Assembly: GCA_020226215.1 (NCBI GenBank)
Contig: CM035231.1
Span: forward strand, 52,046,876-52,110,875
Source: Sindora glabra
Lineage: Eukaryota > Streptophyta > Magnoliopsida > Fabales > Fabaceae
DNA: 64,000 nucleotides
Direction: 5' to 3'
Made by a program: the position numbers and the translations under genes. Under the pieces are notes generated by a model. The model was not told where the DNA came from. It ran no database searches and saw only the letters and a program-made list of their open reading frames with translations. This document shows positions 1 to 12,249 of this stretch, in pieces. Positions within the stretch are counted from its first letter, which is position 1. Every line of letters starts with the position of its first letter.

Positions 1-774
1 ATGCAAAAATTAACATAGATTGAGCAAAGTATATTTTTTTATTAAATTTATATATTATATAGAGATTATTATAGTTTATATATATGAATGTGTAAATTTT
101 TTTAAATATTTATCATGCAATATTTAAAATAATAAAATCTTTTTTTGACATTGTAGAAAAAATTTAAAAAAATGGTAAATTATATTGTAGTGCCACATCC
201 TGAACTTTTTTTCAAAAAAGTATTAGCGCTAATCTTTATTTCAAATAAGTGCTAGTTTTATAAATTATTACTATTATATTTTCAAAATATCATTTTTTTA
301 ACTATGAAAAGGCGGTCATGGATCAGGAACTTGGAAAGGACATAATTTTGTGATTAATTAATTAATTTTTACAAATGATCATTCATTTTTATTTGTCTTC
401 TTATGATCTTTCAACTAAAAACAAGAAAATTTGATTTCGATGGAGTTCACCAAATCGAAAATGTGTAAATTAAGTTCAAAATTTTGAACGACCATAACTT
501 TGTACTTAATTGTTCGATTGAGACAAATTATATGTCGATTTCATGTAAATTTTCAATATCTGCATGCTTACAAAAATCAAAGGCATTTTGTCCACTCTGA
601 CTAGTGAAAAAAGGCCTTTTAATAATTTTTTTAATTTTTTTAATTTTATTATCATTTTACAAACTTTGACCTCATTTTCCTTAATTTATATTCATTCGAA
701 ACCCATATTGAATTTTTGCTCCCTAATTCTTTTAGTGTTTAGTAGTGTCATAACAACTTTCTTAATAATAAAAC
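1..774. other. AT-rich intergenic DNA, no gene seen
   Basis: No exon-like or repeat structure could be supported here. The 86-codon open frame at 564-824 is Phe/Ile/Leu-rich low-complexity sequence running into the tandem array and is not treated as a gene. Confidence 0.5.
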
Positions 775-3700
775 TATTAAAGAATAACTTGTTATTGATT
801 GTAAATCAAACAGTAACATGTTAGTATGTAGATAGTAACATTGATAAAAAATTTAAAATAAATGAATAAATTAAGTCTTATTAATAATCAAATTATCAAA
901 GAAGAGCATGTTACTATTTTATTTCTAAATAGTAATATTGACTAAAAATCTTAAATAAATAAATAAATTAAGTTTAATTAATAACTAAATTACTAAATAA
1001 TAGTATATTATTATTTATTCTTAAAATAGTGATATGTTACTGTTTAATTTCAAAATAGTAACACTAACTAAAAATCTAAAATAAATGGATAAATTAAGTC
1101 TCATTAATAATCAAATTGTTAAAGAAGAAGAAGAAGAAGTTACTATTTCATCTTCAAATAATAACATTGACTAAAAAATTTAAATAAATAGATAAATTAA
1201 ATCACCAAATAATAGCATGTTACTATTTAATCTCTAAATAGTAATATGTTATTATTTAATTTTAAAACAGTCACACTAATCAAAAACTCAAAATAAATTA
1301 GTAAGTCAAGTTTAATTAATAACTAAATTGATAAATAATAACATGTTACTATCTAGAAAATAAATAATAATATGTTACTGTTTTATTTCAAAACAGCATC
1401 ATTAACTAAAAATCTAAAATAAATAAATAAATTAAGTCTCATTAATAATCAAACTAGCAAAGAAGAGGATGTTATAGTTTTGTCTTCAAATAGTAATGTC
1501 GACTAAAAATTATAAATAAATAAATAAATTAAGTCTAATCAACAACCAAATTATCAAATAAGAGCATGTTACTATTCGATTTCCAGATAGTAACAGATAG
1601 TTATATTTTATTATTTAGTTTCAAAATAGTAATACTAACAAAAAAATTAAAATAAATGAGTAAATAAAATCTCATTAACAACTAAATTGCTAAAGAAGAA
1701 AATATTACCATTTCATCTTCAAATAGTAATATTAACTAAAAATTCTAAATAAATGAATAAATCAAGTTTAATCAATAACTAAATTAGCAAACAACAACAT
1801 ATTACTATTTAGTTTTAAACCAGTAACACAAAAAATGCAAAATAAATAGGTAAGTAAAGTATAATTAATAACCAAATTGTCAAATAACAACATATTACTG
1901 TTTATTCTCTAGACAGTAATATGTTACTATTTGATTTCAAAATTGTAACACCAATAAAAAATCTAAAATAAATTAGTAAGTCAAGTTTAATTAATAACCA
2001 AATTGTCAAATAATAGCATGTTATTATTTGTTCTCCAGACAGTGATATGTTACTATTTGGTTCCAAACAGTAATATGACTATTTATTCTCTAGACAATAA
2101 CATGTTACTATTTAATTTCAAAATCGTAATACCAATAAAAAATTCAAAATAAATTAGTAAGTCAAGTCTAATTAATAACTAAATTATCAAATAATAGCAT
2201 GTTACTGTTTATTTTTCAAACAATAACATGTTATTATTTTATTTTAAAATAGCAACACCAACCAAAAATCCAAAATAAATTGTTAAATTAAGTTTTCATT
2301 AAAAACTAAACTAGCAAAGAGGAGGATGTTATAGTTTTGTCTCCAAATAGTAACATCAACAAAAAATCTTACATAAATGGATAAATTAAGTCTAATTAAC
2401 AACTAAATTGCTAAATAAAAATATGTTAATGTTTAGTCTCCAAACAGTAATATGTTATTATTTGGTTTGAAAACAGTAACACCTACAAAAAATTTAAAAT
2501 AAATAGGTAAATGAAGTCTCATTAACAACTAAATTACCAAAGAAGAGGACATTAATATTTCATCTCTAAATAATAATATCAACTAAAAATCTTAAATAAA
2601 TATATAAATTAAGTCTAATCAACAACCAAATTACCAAACAACAGCATATTACTATTTGGTTTCAAAACAGTAATGCAAAAAAATATAAAATAAATGAATA
2701 AGTCAAGTCTAATTAACAATAAAATTATCAAATAATAGTATATTACTGTTTGTTCTTCAGAGAGTAACATGTTACTATTTAGTTTTAAAACTATAACGCT
2801 AATAAAAAATTTAAAATAAATTAGCAAATCAAGTCTAATTAATAACTAAATTACTAAATAATAACATGTTATTATTTATTTTTAAAATAGTAATATATTA
2901 TTGTTTGATTTCAAAATAATAACACTAAAAAAAATATAAAATAAATGGTTAAATCAAGTCTCATTAACAATCAAACTACCAAAGAGGAGAATGTTATAAT
3001 TTTATCTCCAAATAGTAACATCAACTAAAAATCTCAAATAAATTTATAAATTAAGTCTAATTAACAACCAAGTTACTAAATAAAGATATGTTACTGTTTA
3101 GTCTTCAGATAATAATATGTTACTATTTAGTTCGGAAACAATAACACTAATAAAAAATTTAAAATAAATAGGTAAATGAAATCTCATTAACAACTAAATT
3201 ATCAAAGAAGAAGATGTTACTATTTCATCTCCAAATAGTAATATCGACTAAAAATCCTAAATAAATGGATAAATCAAGTTTAATCAATAACTAAATTACT
3301 AAATAATAGCATGTTACTATTTGGTCTCTAGACAGTAACTTATTACTGTTTAGTTTCAAAATAGTAACAAAAAATGTAAAATAAATGGGTGAGTCATGTT
3401 TAATTAACAACCAAATTGTCAAATAACAATATATTATTGTTTATTTTCCAGATAGTAACATGTTACTATTTGGTATCGAAATTGTAGCACTAATAAAAAT
3501 TCAAAATAAATTGGAAAGTCAAATCTAATTAATAATTAAATTACCAAATAATAGCATGTTATTATTTATTTTCCAGATAGTAATATGTTACTATTTGATT
3601 TCAAAACAATAACACTAACAAAAAATGCAAAATAAATGGTTAAATAAAGTCTCGTTAACAATCAAATTACCAAAGAGGAGAATGTTATAGTTTTATTTCC

Positions 3701-4345
3701 AAATAGTAATATCGATTAAAAATTTTAAATAAATGGATAAATTAAGTCTAATTAATAACTAAATTATCAAATGAAGGCATGTTACTATTTAGTTTCCAGA
3801 CAATAATATGTTACTATTTAGTTTGAAAACAGTAACCTAACTAAAAATTTAAAATAAATGGATAAATAAGTCTCGTTAACAACTAAACTACTAAAGAAGA
3901 TAATGTTACTGTTTCATCTCCAAATAATAATATCGACTAAAAATCCTAAATAAATGGATAAATCAAGTCTAATCAACAATCAAATTGTCAAATAACAGCA
4001 TGTTACTATTTAGTCTCCAGATAATAACTTGTTACTATTTGGTTTCAAAACAGTAACATAAAAAAAATGTAAAATAAATGGGTAAGTCAAGTCTAATTAA
4101 CAATCAAATTATTAAATAATAGCATGTTACTATTTATTCTCATAACAGTAATATATTACTATTTAGTTTTAAAATAGTAACACCAACTAAAAATATAAAA
4201 TAAATGGGTAAATCAAGTCTTATTAACAACCAAACTGTCCAAGAAGAAGATGTTTTTATTTCATCTCCAAACTATAATATCAACTAAAAATTTTAAATAA
4301 ATGGATAAATCAAGTTTAATTAACAACCAAATTATTAAATATTTT
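775..4345. repeat. Tandem satellite-like array, about 3.6 kb
   Basis: Diverged tandem copies run through the whole interval. A long unit of about 110-130 bp contains a TAAATTA..CAAATAATAGCATGTTACTATTT-like core followed by a second TAACATGTTACTATTT core and an AAAAAT..AAAATAAAT spacer. A shorter unit of about 90-100 bp carries AAAGAAGA(G)GATGTTA and TTTCATCTCCAAATAGTAA. The two types alternate irregularly, suggesting a higher-order repeat. The core around 3446-3463 is a perfect 18-bp palindrome (ATAGTAACATGTTACTAT), and degenerate versions occur in most units. No coding capacity is seen. The array ends abruptly near 4345. Confidence 0.85.
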
Positions 4346-4539
4346 ACTTATAAGTTAATTTTCAATAAAAGATATATTAATAAATTATAACTCATTTTTC
4401 TAATTAAGGTTATTTATTATCTATTTATCTTTTTTAATCCTTGTGCTTTGACATTAAACAACATGTAACAATGAATGGAGAAAGTAATTATAAAATATTT
4501 ATTTGATATGTTATTTATTTAATATTAGATATATAAAAT

Positions 4540-5475
4540 ATGATAAAAAAAATCATCGATTTGAAAAAAAGAACTTTTCACACAACAAAAAACATGTCAA
4601 TCTTTTACCCTACATAAATAAGTGACATTTTTTCAGAAACAAAAAAAAAAAAAATCTTAATTATGCCACTTGAGTGTAAATGAAATCCAAACAATTGGAC
4701 TGGCTTGTTTGTCTTATTCTGATTCCTTTTCATTTTCGTCTTTACTAACTGATTGTACTTTTTAATAACTTTTCGTGTAATGATTTCAATAACATCTAGT
4801 TTTATCTCACTGGCTCCTCCTACAGATTCTTTATTCATTTTTTTCAAAATCTACACAATGTAACTTTTTATTAAATTAGGTTCTTAATAATAAGATAGAT
4901 GTTATATTATTTATATTTGAAGTAATATACTAACTTTTTTGTATGTTTTATATTGTGATTATTTTAGATTTATTGTGCGTAATATTTTATATTATTTAAA
5001 CATATTCAGCAGTATAATTTTCAAATATCTTTGAAACAAATTTTTTTTATTGTTGACTTAATTATCTAAGTCTTTGATCCATCGTTGTAAAGGAGTGCTT
5101 CTCACGTACTCTATGACGGGGTGAAGTAATCATGAATTCATATTGTAATTATCATGTTTGCCTCAAGAACAACAATTGCAATTTTAGATTACTCGTCCGA
5201 ATCTTTAGCATGTAACATAACATATTACATGTGTAAGCCTTGCGTAAAATGAGCACTTGAAAATCGAATTATAGGTGGATCAAATGATCAAATAACCAAA
5301 ACACTTATTTCGTAGGATAAAAAATTATCTAAATTTAAATATTTAGGATACTAATCCTTGTTGATATATGGTTCACAATAGAGTTTCTATTTTTTCATTA
5401 ATTATATGACTTTCTCTTATTATGTTTCTTTTCTTTAATTTATGTTCCATCTAACAGAGACATCCAGACTTATTT
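4540..5475. repeat. Segmental duplication copy 1 (partner 44250-45121)
   Basis: The sequence can be followed almost continuously in 44250-45121. Shared landmarks are the TGAGTGTAAATGAA..C stretch (4672 vs 44327), TTGTACTTTTTAATAACTTTT (4753 vs 44445), GTCTTTGATCCATC (5070 vs 44740), AAAGGAGT.(C)TTCTCACGT (5089 vs 44759) and AAAAAATTATCTAAATTTAAATATTTAGGATACTA (about 5319 vs 44965). It contains no recognisable gene. The duplication continues into the LTR that follows in both copies. Confidence 0.8.
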
Positions 5476-6002
5476 TTGGCCCTACATCTAGTTATGACAA
5501 TTTTGATAGGCAAACATTCTCAGTTCAAGATGAAACTTAATGAAAAAAATCAAAATTTGGCTGTAGGTTTTATGATTGAAATTTGGGAGCAATCCAACTT
5601 ATATATTATTTTTTCAATTCTTCCCAAATTTGGGGATATTTTAATAATTTTGACTAGGTTTAAAAATTTAAAAAGGTTTGAGAAGCTCATGATTGCAATC
5701 CTCACACTTTTATCTTTATTTTGGTATAAGATAGTGCTAACATCAAATTCCAAGATATGGAGAAAAGTCCTAATGTCAACTTATAGAAAGTATTCTACTT
5801 TAGTCAAAAGACATTTGATTCAAAATGTTCTTTAAGGGATCGAGTGTCAACAAGCCTATTAAGGTTGCTTGACATTGAGCTTGGGGCTATGTATTAATTT
5901 GTGATCATCCCCTAAACACTCAAAATTATAGAATGAATATCAAGTGAATAGAGTTATCCCTCTCCCATTTCAAAATTGTCCATTTTTTTGCCATTTTGCC
6001 TA
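5476..6002 (+). mobile_element. LTR fragment, left part, interrupted by CACTA-like insertion
   Basis: This resembles the LTRs at 45122-45845, 56855-57577 and 59567-60253. Shared blocks include the segment with TTTAATAATTTTG, the AAAAGCTCATG..T..AAT.CTCA block, the ATTCAAAATG.TCTTTAA block and the ACACTCAAAA.TAT.GAA block. It stops at 6002 and resumes at 12085. The 119-codon open frame at 5476-5835 lies inside this LTR and is not a gene. Confidence 0.75.
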
Positions 6003-7574
6003 CACTACTATAGAAAAGCCATTTAAAGTTGATTATTTAACATATTTCACATTGGTTATTACACAATGTATATACTAGCATCATTGTATATTTGGTATAT
6101 TCAGTGTTGGAGCAAAAACTAACATTGAATACAAAAAACAATGTTAATTTTTTTTTTTAAAAATGACATGTTCAATTGCAATATATTACTCAATAATTAA
6201 AATAAGATGTTAGTTTTTTTAATGTAGTAACTAATGTTGATAATCAATTTTCCATAACTTAAATTTTGATTAAGATATCATTTTTTTAAATTACTAACAT
6301 TGAATGTGTAACAAGATTAAGGGTTTATAAAATAATTAACCTTATTTATTAATTTTTTTAATTTCAAATAATTCTCCTAAACTCCATTACCACTAGAACA
6401 ACATTCAAACCTAATTATAGAATTTAGAAACTCATACTACTATACAAGTGATAATAGCAACATTGAAGCCCTATCTTAATATCTTTATGGTCAAGCTTAA
6501 TATCTCAAATACACTAAACAGGAAAAAGAAGAAAAATGATACATTTATTTAGATCTAAATAGTAGTAAACATATAATATGTAAATGTTGTAAAAATTAAA
6601 AATGATACCTCTAAATGCTAAGATGAAACTTACATTATTTTCCAAACATAGCCATTGATAAAAATACTTGTAAATTTTACTATGGCAAAATAAGGGTACA
6701 GATATTAGAATTGATGTTATAGATGAAAAATCAATACAATATTCTTCTATTGTAAAGAAATTTATTACTTTATACTATAAAATGTAGGTGGTATCATGTA
6801 TTGTTTGAGTTGCTGCTATCATCCTAACCCTTTCTATAATAATATCCATTAATTTACTTTTGTAAGGAAGAAATCCACCACCTTTTCTTCAAGAAATCCA
6901 AATCAACCAAAGCCCTAAATAATAAAATAAAAAATAAAAAATCCAAACAAATTAATCCAATACACAACAAATAGATTTTCTTAAGAATAAACCTTAATGT
7001 TAAGAAGACAATGATGACAAGAGTAGACAAATGGTTGAACTCAAGCAAAAATAATATTTTGTGTGAAAAAATTGTAATGGATTTCATAGGACACTATCTG
7101 TAATATATCTACAATTTATTTGGCACCCAGGATAGGCTTCCAATTTCAACTCCTACCATCATTTTTACATGTTTTAAGAAGAGAAAAACTACATCATTTA
7201 AGTATTCCATGCCAATTATAAATTAGAACCAGTACCTTAAGCCTAATGAAAGATTTACTTTTTCATATTAGTTATATAATAAAATTGATGTGGAATTTGA
7301 ATTTATCGTATATCAAAATGGCTAGATACAACAATCATGTATATTAGATTAAAGCTAATTCAATTATAAACATTATATGCATTAGAATTTAAAATTTACA
7401 TATACCTCACATATATATATATATCAAACTAGCATCCAAAACATAACTTGCTATAAGTGAAATCGATAGCATTAGAATTCTTTATGCACTACCACATTTT
7501 TATTATACAATTAAATAGAACAACAACAAATTGAATATAAATGAAACAAATGAGAATAGGGATGAAAAAAAAAA

Positions 7575-8130
7575 AGATCTTGAGGCTTGCATGCTGCACT
7601 AAATTTGCCCTGTGGGCAAGTTTTTGATTCGGAACAATTGGACATGGCAAGGTAATATTGCCCCGTGGTACCCTAATTTGCCTTGAAATTATAAATTATT
7701 TTTTATCTTTTATATTATACTTGCAAATATATGTAACTATAAACTCATTTTCTAGTGATTTTATAATTAAAAATATTTATTTTAATTATTTTTCTTTTAA
7801 TAATATTTATCTTAATTATATGTAACTATAAACTCATTTTCTAGTGATTTTATAATAAATTATGTGTAATTTTAGACTAGTATTATTATATTATGTTGAA
7901 TGCTAAATGTTAATTATATGTGTATTTAAAATTTATAAATTTTAAATTTTTTTGAATTTTTTCAAATTTTCCTATGGATTATCGTGCCCCATGAATCATA
8001 AAAATAAAGCACCAACTTGCCCCATAATAGGGATGGGGTAGGAATGGAGCAGATTATCATGGTTATGGGGTGAGGTAGTATGCTACCGATCTATCATTGT
8101 CCCATCCTATTATCATCCTTAAATGAGAAA
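7575..8130. repeat. Repeat-like block with GGGGCAAG/GCCCC ends inside the CACTA-like element
   Basis: A short GC-richer stretch near 7600-7680 (TGCCCTGTGGGCAAG, TTGCCCCGTGG) and another at 7985-8105 (TGCCCCATGAATC, GATGGGGTAGGAATGG) bracket a very AT-rich core. This resembles a nested MITE-type insertion, but I could not fix the termini. Confidence 0.35.
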
Positions 8131-9224
8131 AGAGATAATATATTTCTTCATTTTATTTATTTCCATACCACTGCATGAACGACTAACTTTTCATTTATGA
8201 TAAACATACATGGCATCTCTATACAAATTAAAAAGAAAAATGGTTATCCTTTGCTCATAATTCCTTCATATTGTTTGATAGTTTTAGAGGTGCTTGATTC
8301 CATCAATTTTGCATCTATTGACCTTGAGATACTTTATTACTTCATTTGCTATGAGCTTCTAAGAGTTCCTATTTTCTAGTATGAAAATGGCCATGCTTGT
8401 TACTCTATGTGTATCAAAATTTGACATAGCACATAGATTAAGCAACTTGTTGATTCTCATATGAAACACAAGGAGCTTCAGAGACTTATAACAAATGAAG
8501 TAATTAGGCACAAGTACTAAGCAGAATATGAGGTTAACATATGCCATCAATGTTACATAATTAGAAATGCTTTGAATCTTATTCAATATTGGGATAATTT
8601 CTGAGATAAGGACAAAAGGTGTAGATTATAATATTCAATATTGAAAAGAAACTAGAATCTACCAAAGTTCCTTCCCAGGACTTCTGTATGTACTTTAACC
8701 ATGAACATAAGTATTTCACAAATAATTTGGAAGGACTTCTAAAGTTCTTCCAAATGCTTTATAGAATTCTTATGTTCATGGTTGAAATATAGATGCATGT
8801 TCTTGAAGGAAACTTTGATTAATTTCATAACTTTTTGAAAGCATTGATTCTTGAAATTCATCAATAAAGAAAGCTTATGAGATAATAGGTGTATACCATA
8901 ATATTAATATTACTTAGGCTATTGAGAAAATCCTAAAATCTTTTAGGATTCCTTCCAAGATGTGGGTACAAGTTCTTTTAAGAAACTCTAAATGTTCTTA
9001 GACTATCCAAATAACCTTGGTAATGCAAAATACTATAATCTACACTCCTAACTCACAAGCCTTTTTTTATAGAAGAATATTTATTTTGAAAGATCACTAA
9101 TTAATGGGTAAGGAGAGCCCTCTTTATTGGTCAAGAGCAAAATAATTAGATGTTTACTATTAATTTATAATTGACATTATAAGTTCAGTGATATGTATAG
9201 TTAGACCTAGCAATCCTGATACAT

Positions 9225-10245
9225 ATCTATTTATCCGTCCATATCCATCTATTTTAATTTTAGGGTGTCAGGTCATTATTGACCCATTGAAATAAGGGTT
9301 ATATTAGGTTAATTTATAGATAACATTTATCTATTTATATTTATAGGAAGTAGACTTATGTATTGTACAAAGTAATATTGCAAAACAAAGAAAATATTAT
9401 AATAAATTATCCCCAAAAATTTAATATAATTTAAATATTTTAAAAATTAATTATTTGAAATGAAATTTTATAATATTTTTATACACATGGAGATATCAAT
9501 TTCTTTTATAAAAAAGTAAAATCAAGTCTAATAATTTGTACTAAAGTTCATATATTTTACTATTTTATGGTTAAAACTTAAAAATGATCTCAAAATTACT
9601 TTTTTTTAATTTTTAAATAAAAATCTTACAATGTTACATGTCACATATAATGTTCCATGTAACTATATATTAAATCCTTGGCTATACTATACAAATATCA
9701 ACACATTAGTAATATTAATTTTTATTTTCCAGGTGGTACTTTGCAAATTAAAATATGATTATTGATATATATGCAATTTTAAAAGTGCAATTTATCATTG
9801 TAAAAGAATTCATATAATTTATAATTTTGCATTTTTTAATTTTATTATATTGTCTATTTCAAATTAAATAAGTTTTATTTAATGTACATTAATATTAAAA
9901 TATTTAATCAACTAAATTTAATATTAAAAAATAATTTTAAGAAATTAATGTTAAGAAAATGAGATAAAAAATTATAATTTTAAAAATAAAATAAAGGATA
10001 AAAAATAAAAATTTTGATAACATAAGTTTGGCTTGAAATAATAGCAATAAATATAAAATAATGGTAAAAAATAATATCAATAAAAATAATAAAATATAAA
10101 ATAATAATAATTTGATGGATAAATGAATAGATCAAGTTAATTATATTAGGTTCTAAATGAATAAATGGATTAATAATAATTTATCCACTTTTGATTGTAT
10201 TTATATCTATCCTAACCCATCCATTTGCCACTTCTATGTACGGTT
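9225..10245. repeat. Possible nested repeat with ATCCATCC-type inverted ends
   Basis: The left side contains ATCCGTCCATATCCATCTATTT and the right side contains TATCTATCCTAACCCATCCATTTG, with an AT-rich non-coding core. This fits a degenerate nested element inside the CACTA-like insertion. Termini and class are uncertain. Confidence 0.3.
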
Positions 10246-12084
10246 GCAATAACTTAAGACATCAGTTAAGTACTAAAATGAATAAAATGTACTTACATGA
10301 TGATTCCAAAAAAAATTCAATGTTGTAATTTCTATTAATAAACTATCAAAATGATTGAAATAGACTTACACAATGGTTATCATAAAAAACTAACATTTTA
10401 AGTTCATTCTAATAAGCCATTTATGCAGTCATCTTCAATTTAATTCATTTAAATTTATTCATAAATGCCATTCATTTACACATTTTCAGTTTCATTCATT
10501 TAAACTTCTTTATAAATGCTAAATGTTTTGTATTTATTACATGTTTATAACCACAACCTAAACATAATGTTTGGTAAATGCTTAGTGTTTATTATATGTT
10601 GTAAATATTTATTACGTGATAGCCAATGGTATGTGTATTTTTAGATGTTAATTGTGATAAAAATTATCATGGTATCTTATCTAAACCGTATCAATTTTAT
10701 AAATAATTGACATTGTCTAGCAATATTTTTTTATTATAACTTCTTATTGAAGTGTTCCACTAGATTTTGTAGTATAGGGTAAAATATGAGAGTAACATAA
10801 CTATTGTTGTTGCACATCTAGAAATGTTTCAAATGTTATGATCATAGCAATCACATCAAATCGCAAATATCTTGTACCACTTAAACTATTTAAGGGCAAA
10901 AATTATTATCTATGTAAAAGTAAAAAACTATCCAAACTTAGAAACAAGTGAACATAAGAAAAGAAATATACAAGAAAGGAGACAATGATGAATTATGAAA
11001 TTGTAATTTTATTTATTTCCATAAACATTTTTACATTATTACATCAACAAAATACAATTTTATAGTAGTATAACTTTAAATGAAAAAAATAAGACTATGT
11101 GCTTTTCCATTCTTGCTACCATCCTCAGTAATAGTTCTTGTAATCATCATCCAAAAATTACTATTTGACATCCATTAAATTTCAATATTGATAAATCATA
11201 AATTTGAGCAATACATTTACTTCTATTACCAACACCATCCTATGTTTGAGGAGGAGAAAAATAACTTCTCATCTAATACATTTAGAGATGATTATGGATA
11301 ATGTAACAATAATCAATTATAACATCTCTAAAGGTGTTAAATGAAATGGTAAGAGAATTACTTTCCCCCTTCTCAAACAAATGCTAGAGTTAGAAAAAGG
11401 AGGTTAAAGCATCATAGAGATGTTTCAAATGAAGACTAGAACAAAATTTATAGGCAATACAAGATATTATATGTTAGTTATTAACATATAATTGGAGTTT
11501 AAAAATGAAAATTTTCAAGTTGGGTCTATTGATATATCTTTAAGACATTAGTTATTTGAAAATTTGACATTGTAAGTGATAACCTCGTAAATCAAATGCT
11601 ACATTTTAAATGAGCAAATCATTGAAATACAATTAATGTTTACAATTTCTAATAACAATGTAAATATAAACATTTAATTGGCTTAAGATAACATACAAAC
11701 ATTGGTTTTCACATACAACTAGTATCTAAACCACTTGTCTTTTTCCAATGACATCATAATTACTATCAATAGTTGGCACTTGACATTCCTTTAGACACCA
11801 GTTTCATGTGATACCAATGTTTAAAGCACAAATCTTATTTTGTAGTTTCTAAACATTACATTCATTTAGACGTGGGTTATAAATAAATATGTTCTTTTTA
11901 AGTTTTCCAAGACAAAAAATTGATCTCAAATTAGAAAATAAGGTTATATAATGTCCGCTTATTATATTAAGCAATCTGCTAATTTGCATTTATTTACAAA
12001 AATGTTACCATGCCATTATTAGGGTTGGTTTTCTCTATAACTAACTTCAATATGCCGACATTAAAGGGCAACTCTATGATAATA

Positions 12085-12180
12085 CTAAAGGCTCATAGAA
12101 TTAACCATTTTTATAGCTCAATATGCATAAGAGCTTCAATGACATTCAAATGTGGCTTACAAACTTGTTATTACACCCCT
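12085..12180 (+). mobile_element. LTR fragment, right part, resuming after the CACTA-like insertion
   Basis: CTAAAGGCTC, TAGCTCAATATGCATAAGAGCTTCAA and ACATTCAAATGTGGCTTACAAACTTG align with 45650-45735 and 60085-60165. This supplies the LTR part missing at 6002. Similarity fades after about 12165. Confidence 0.7.
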
Positions 12181-12249
12181 TAAGGAAATAAAAAATTTAC
12201 AAAATATATTTTTGTATAAGAAATGCTCATTTGTTTATTATGATTGAAT

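Larger units (their letters stand above)
6000..12087. mobile_element. CACTA-like DNA transposon, non-autonomous, inserted in an LTR
   Basis: The left end at 6003 reads CACTACTATAGAAAAGCC, a typical CACTA/EnSpm terminus. The right end (about 12060-12084) is its degenerate inverse; its complement contains CATAGAGTTGCCCTTTAA. The trinucleotide CTA flanks both ends (6000-6002 and 12085-12087), matching the 3-bp target duplication of this superfamily. Removing 6003-12084 plus one CTA restores the LTR sequence CTAAAGGCTC, which matches CTAAAAGCTC in the LTR at 59567-60253. No transposase reading frame is visible in 6.08 kb, so it looks non-autonomous or decayed. Confidence 0.7.

Noticed and set aside
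5476..5835. 119-codon plus-strand open frame
   Set aside because: It is entirely within an LTR fragment, and the aligned LTR copies do not keep the frame.
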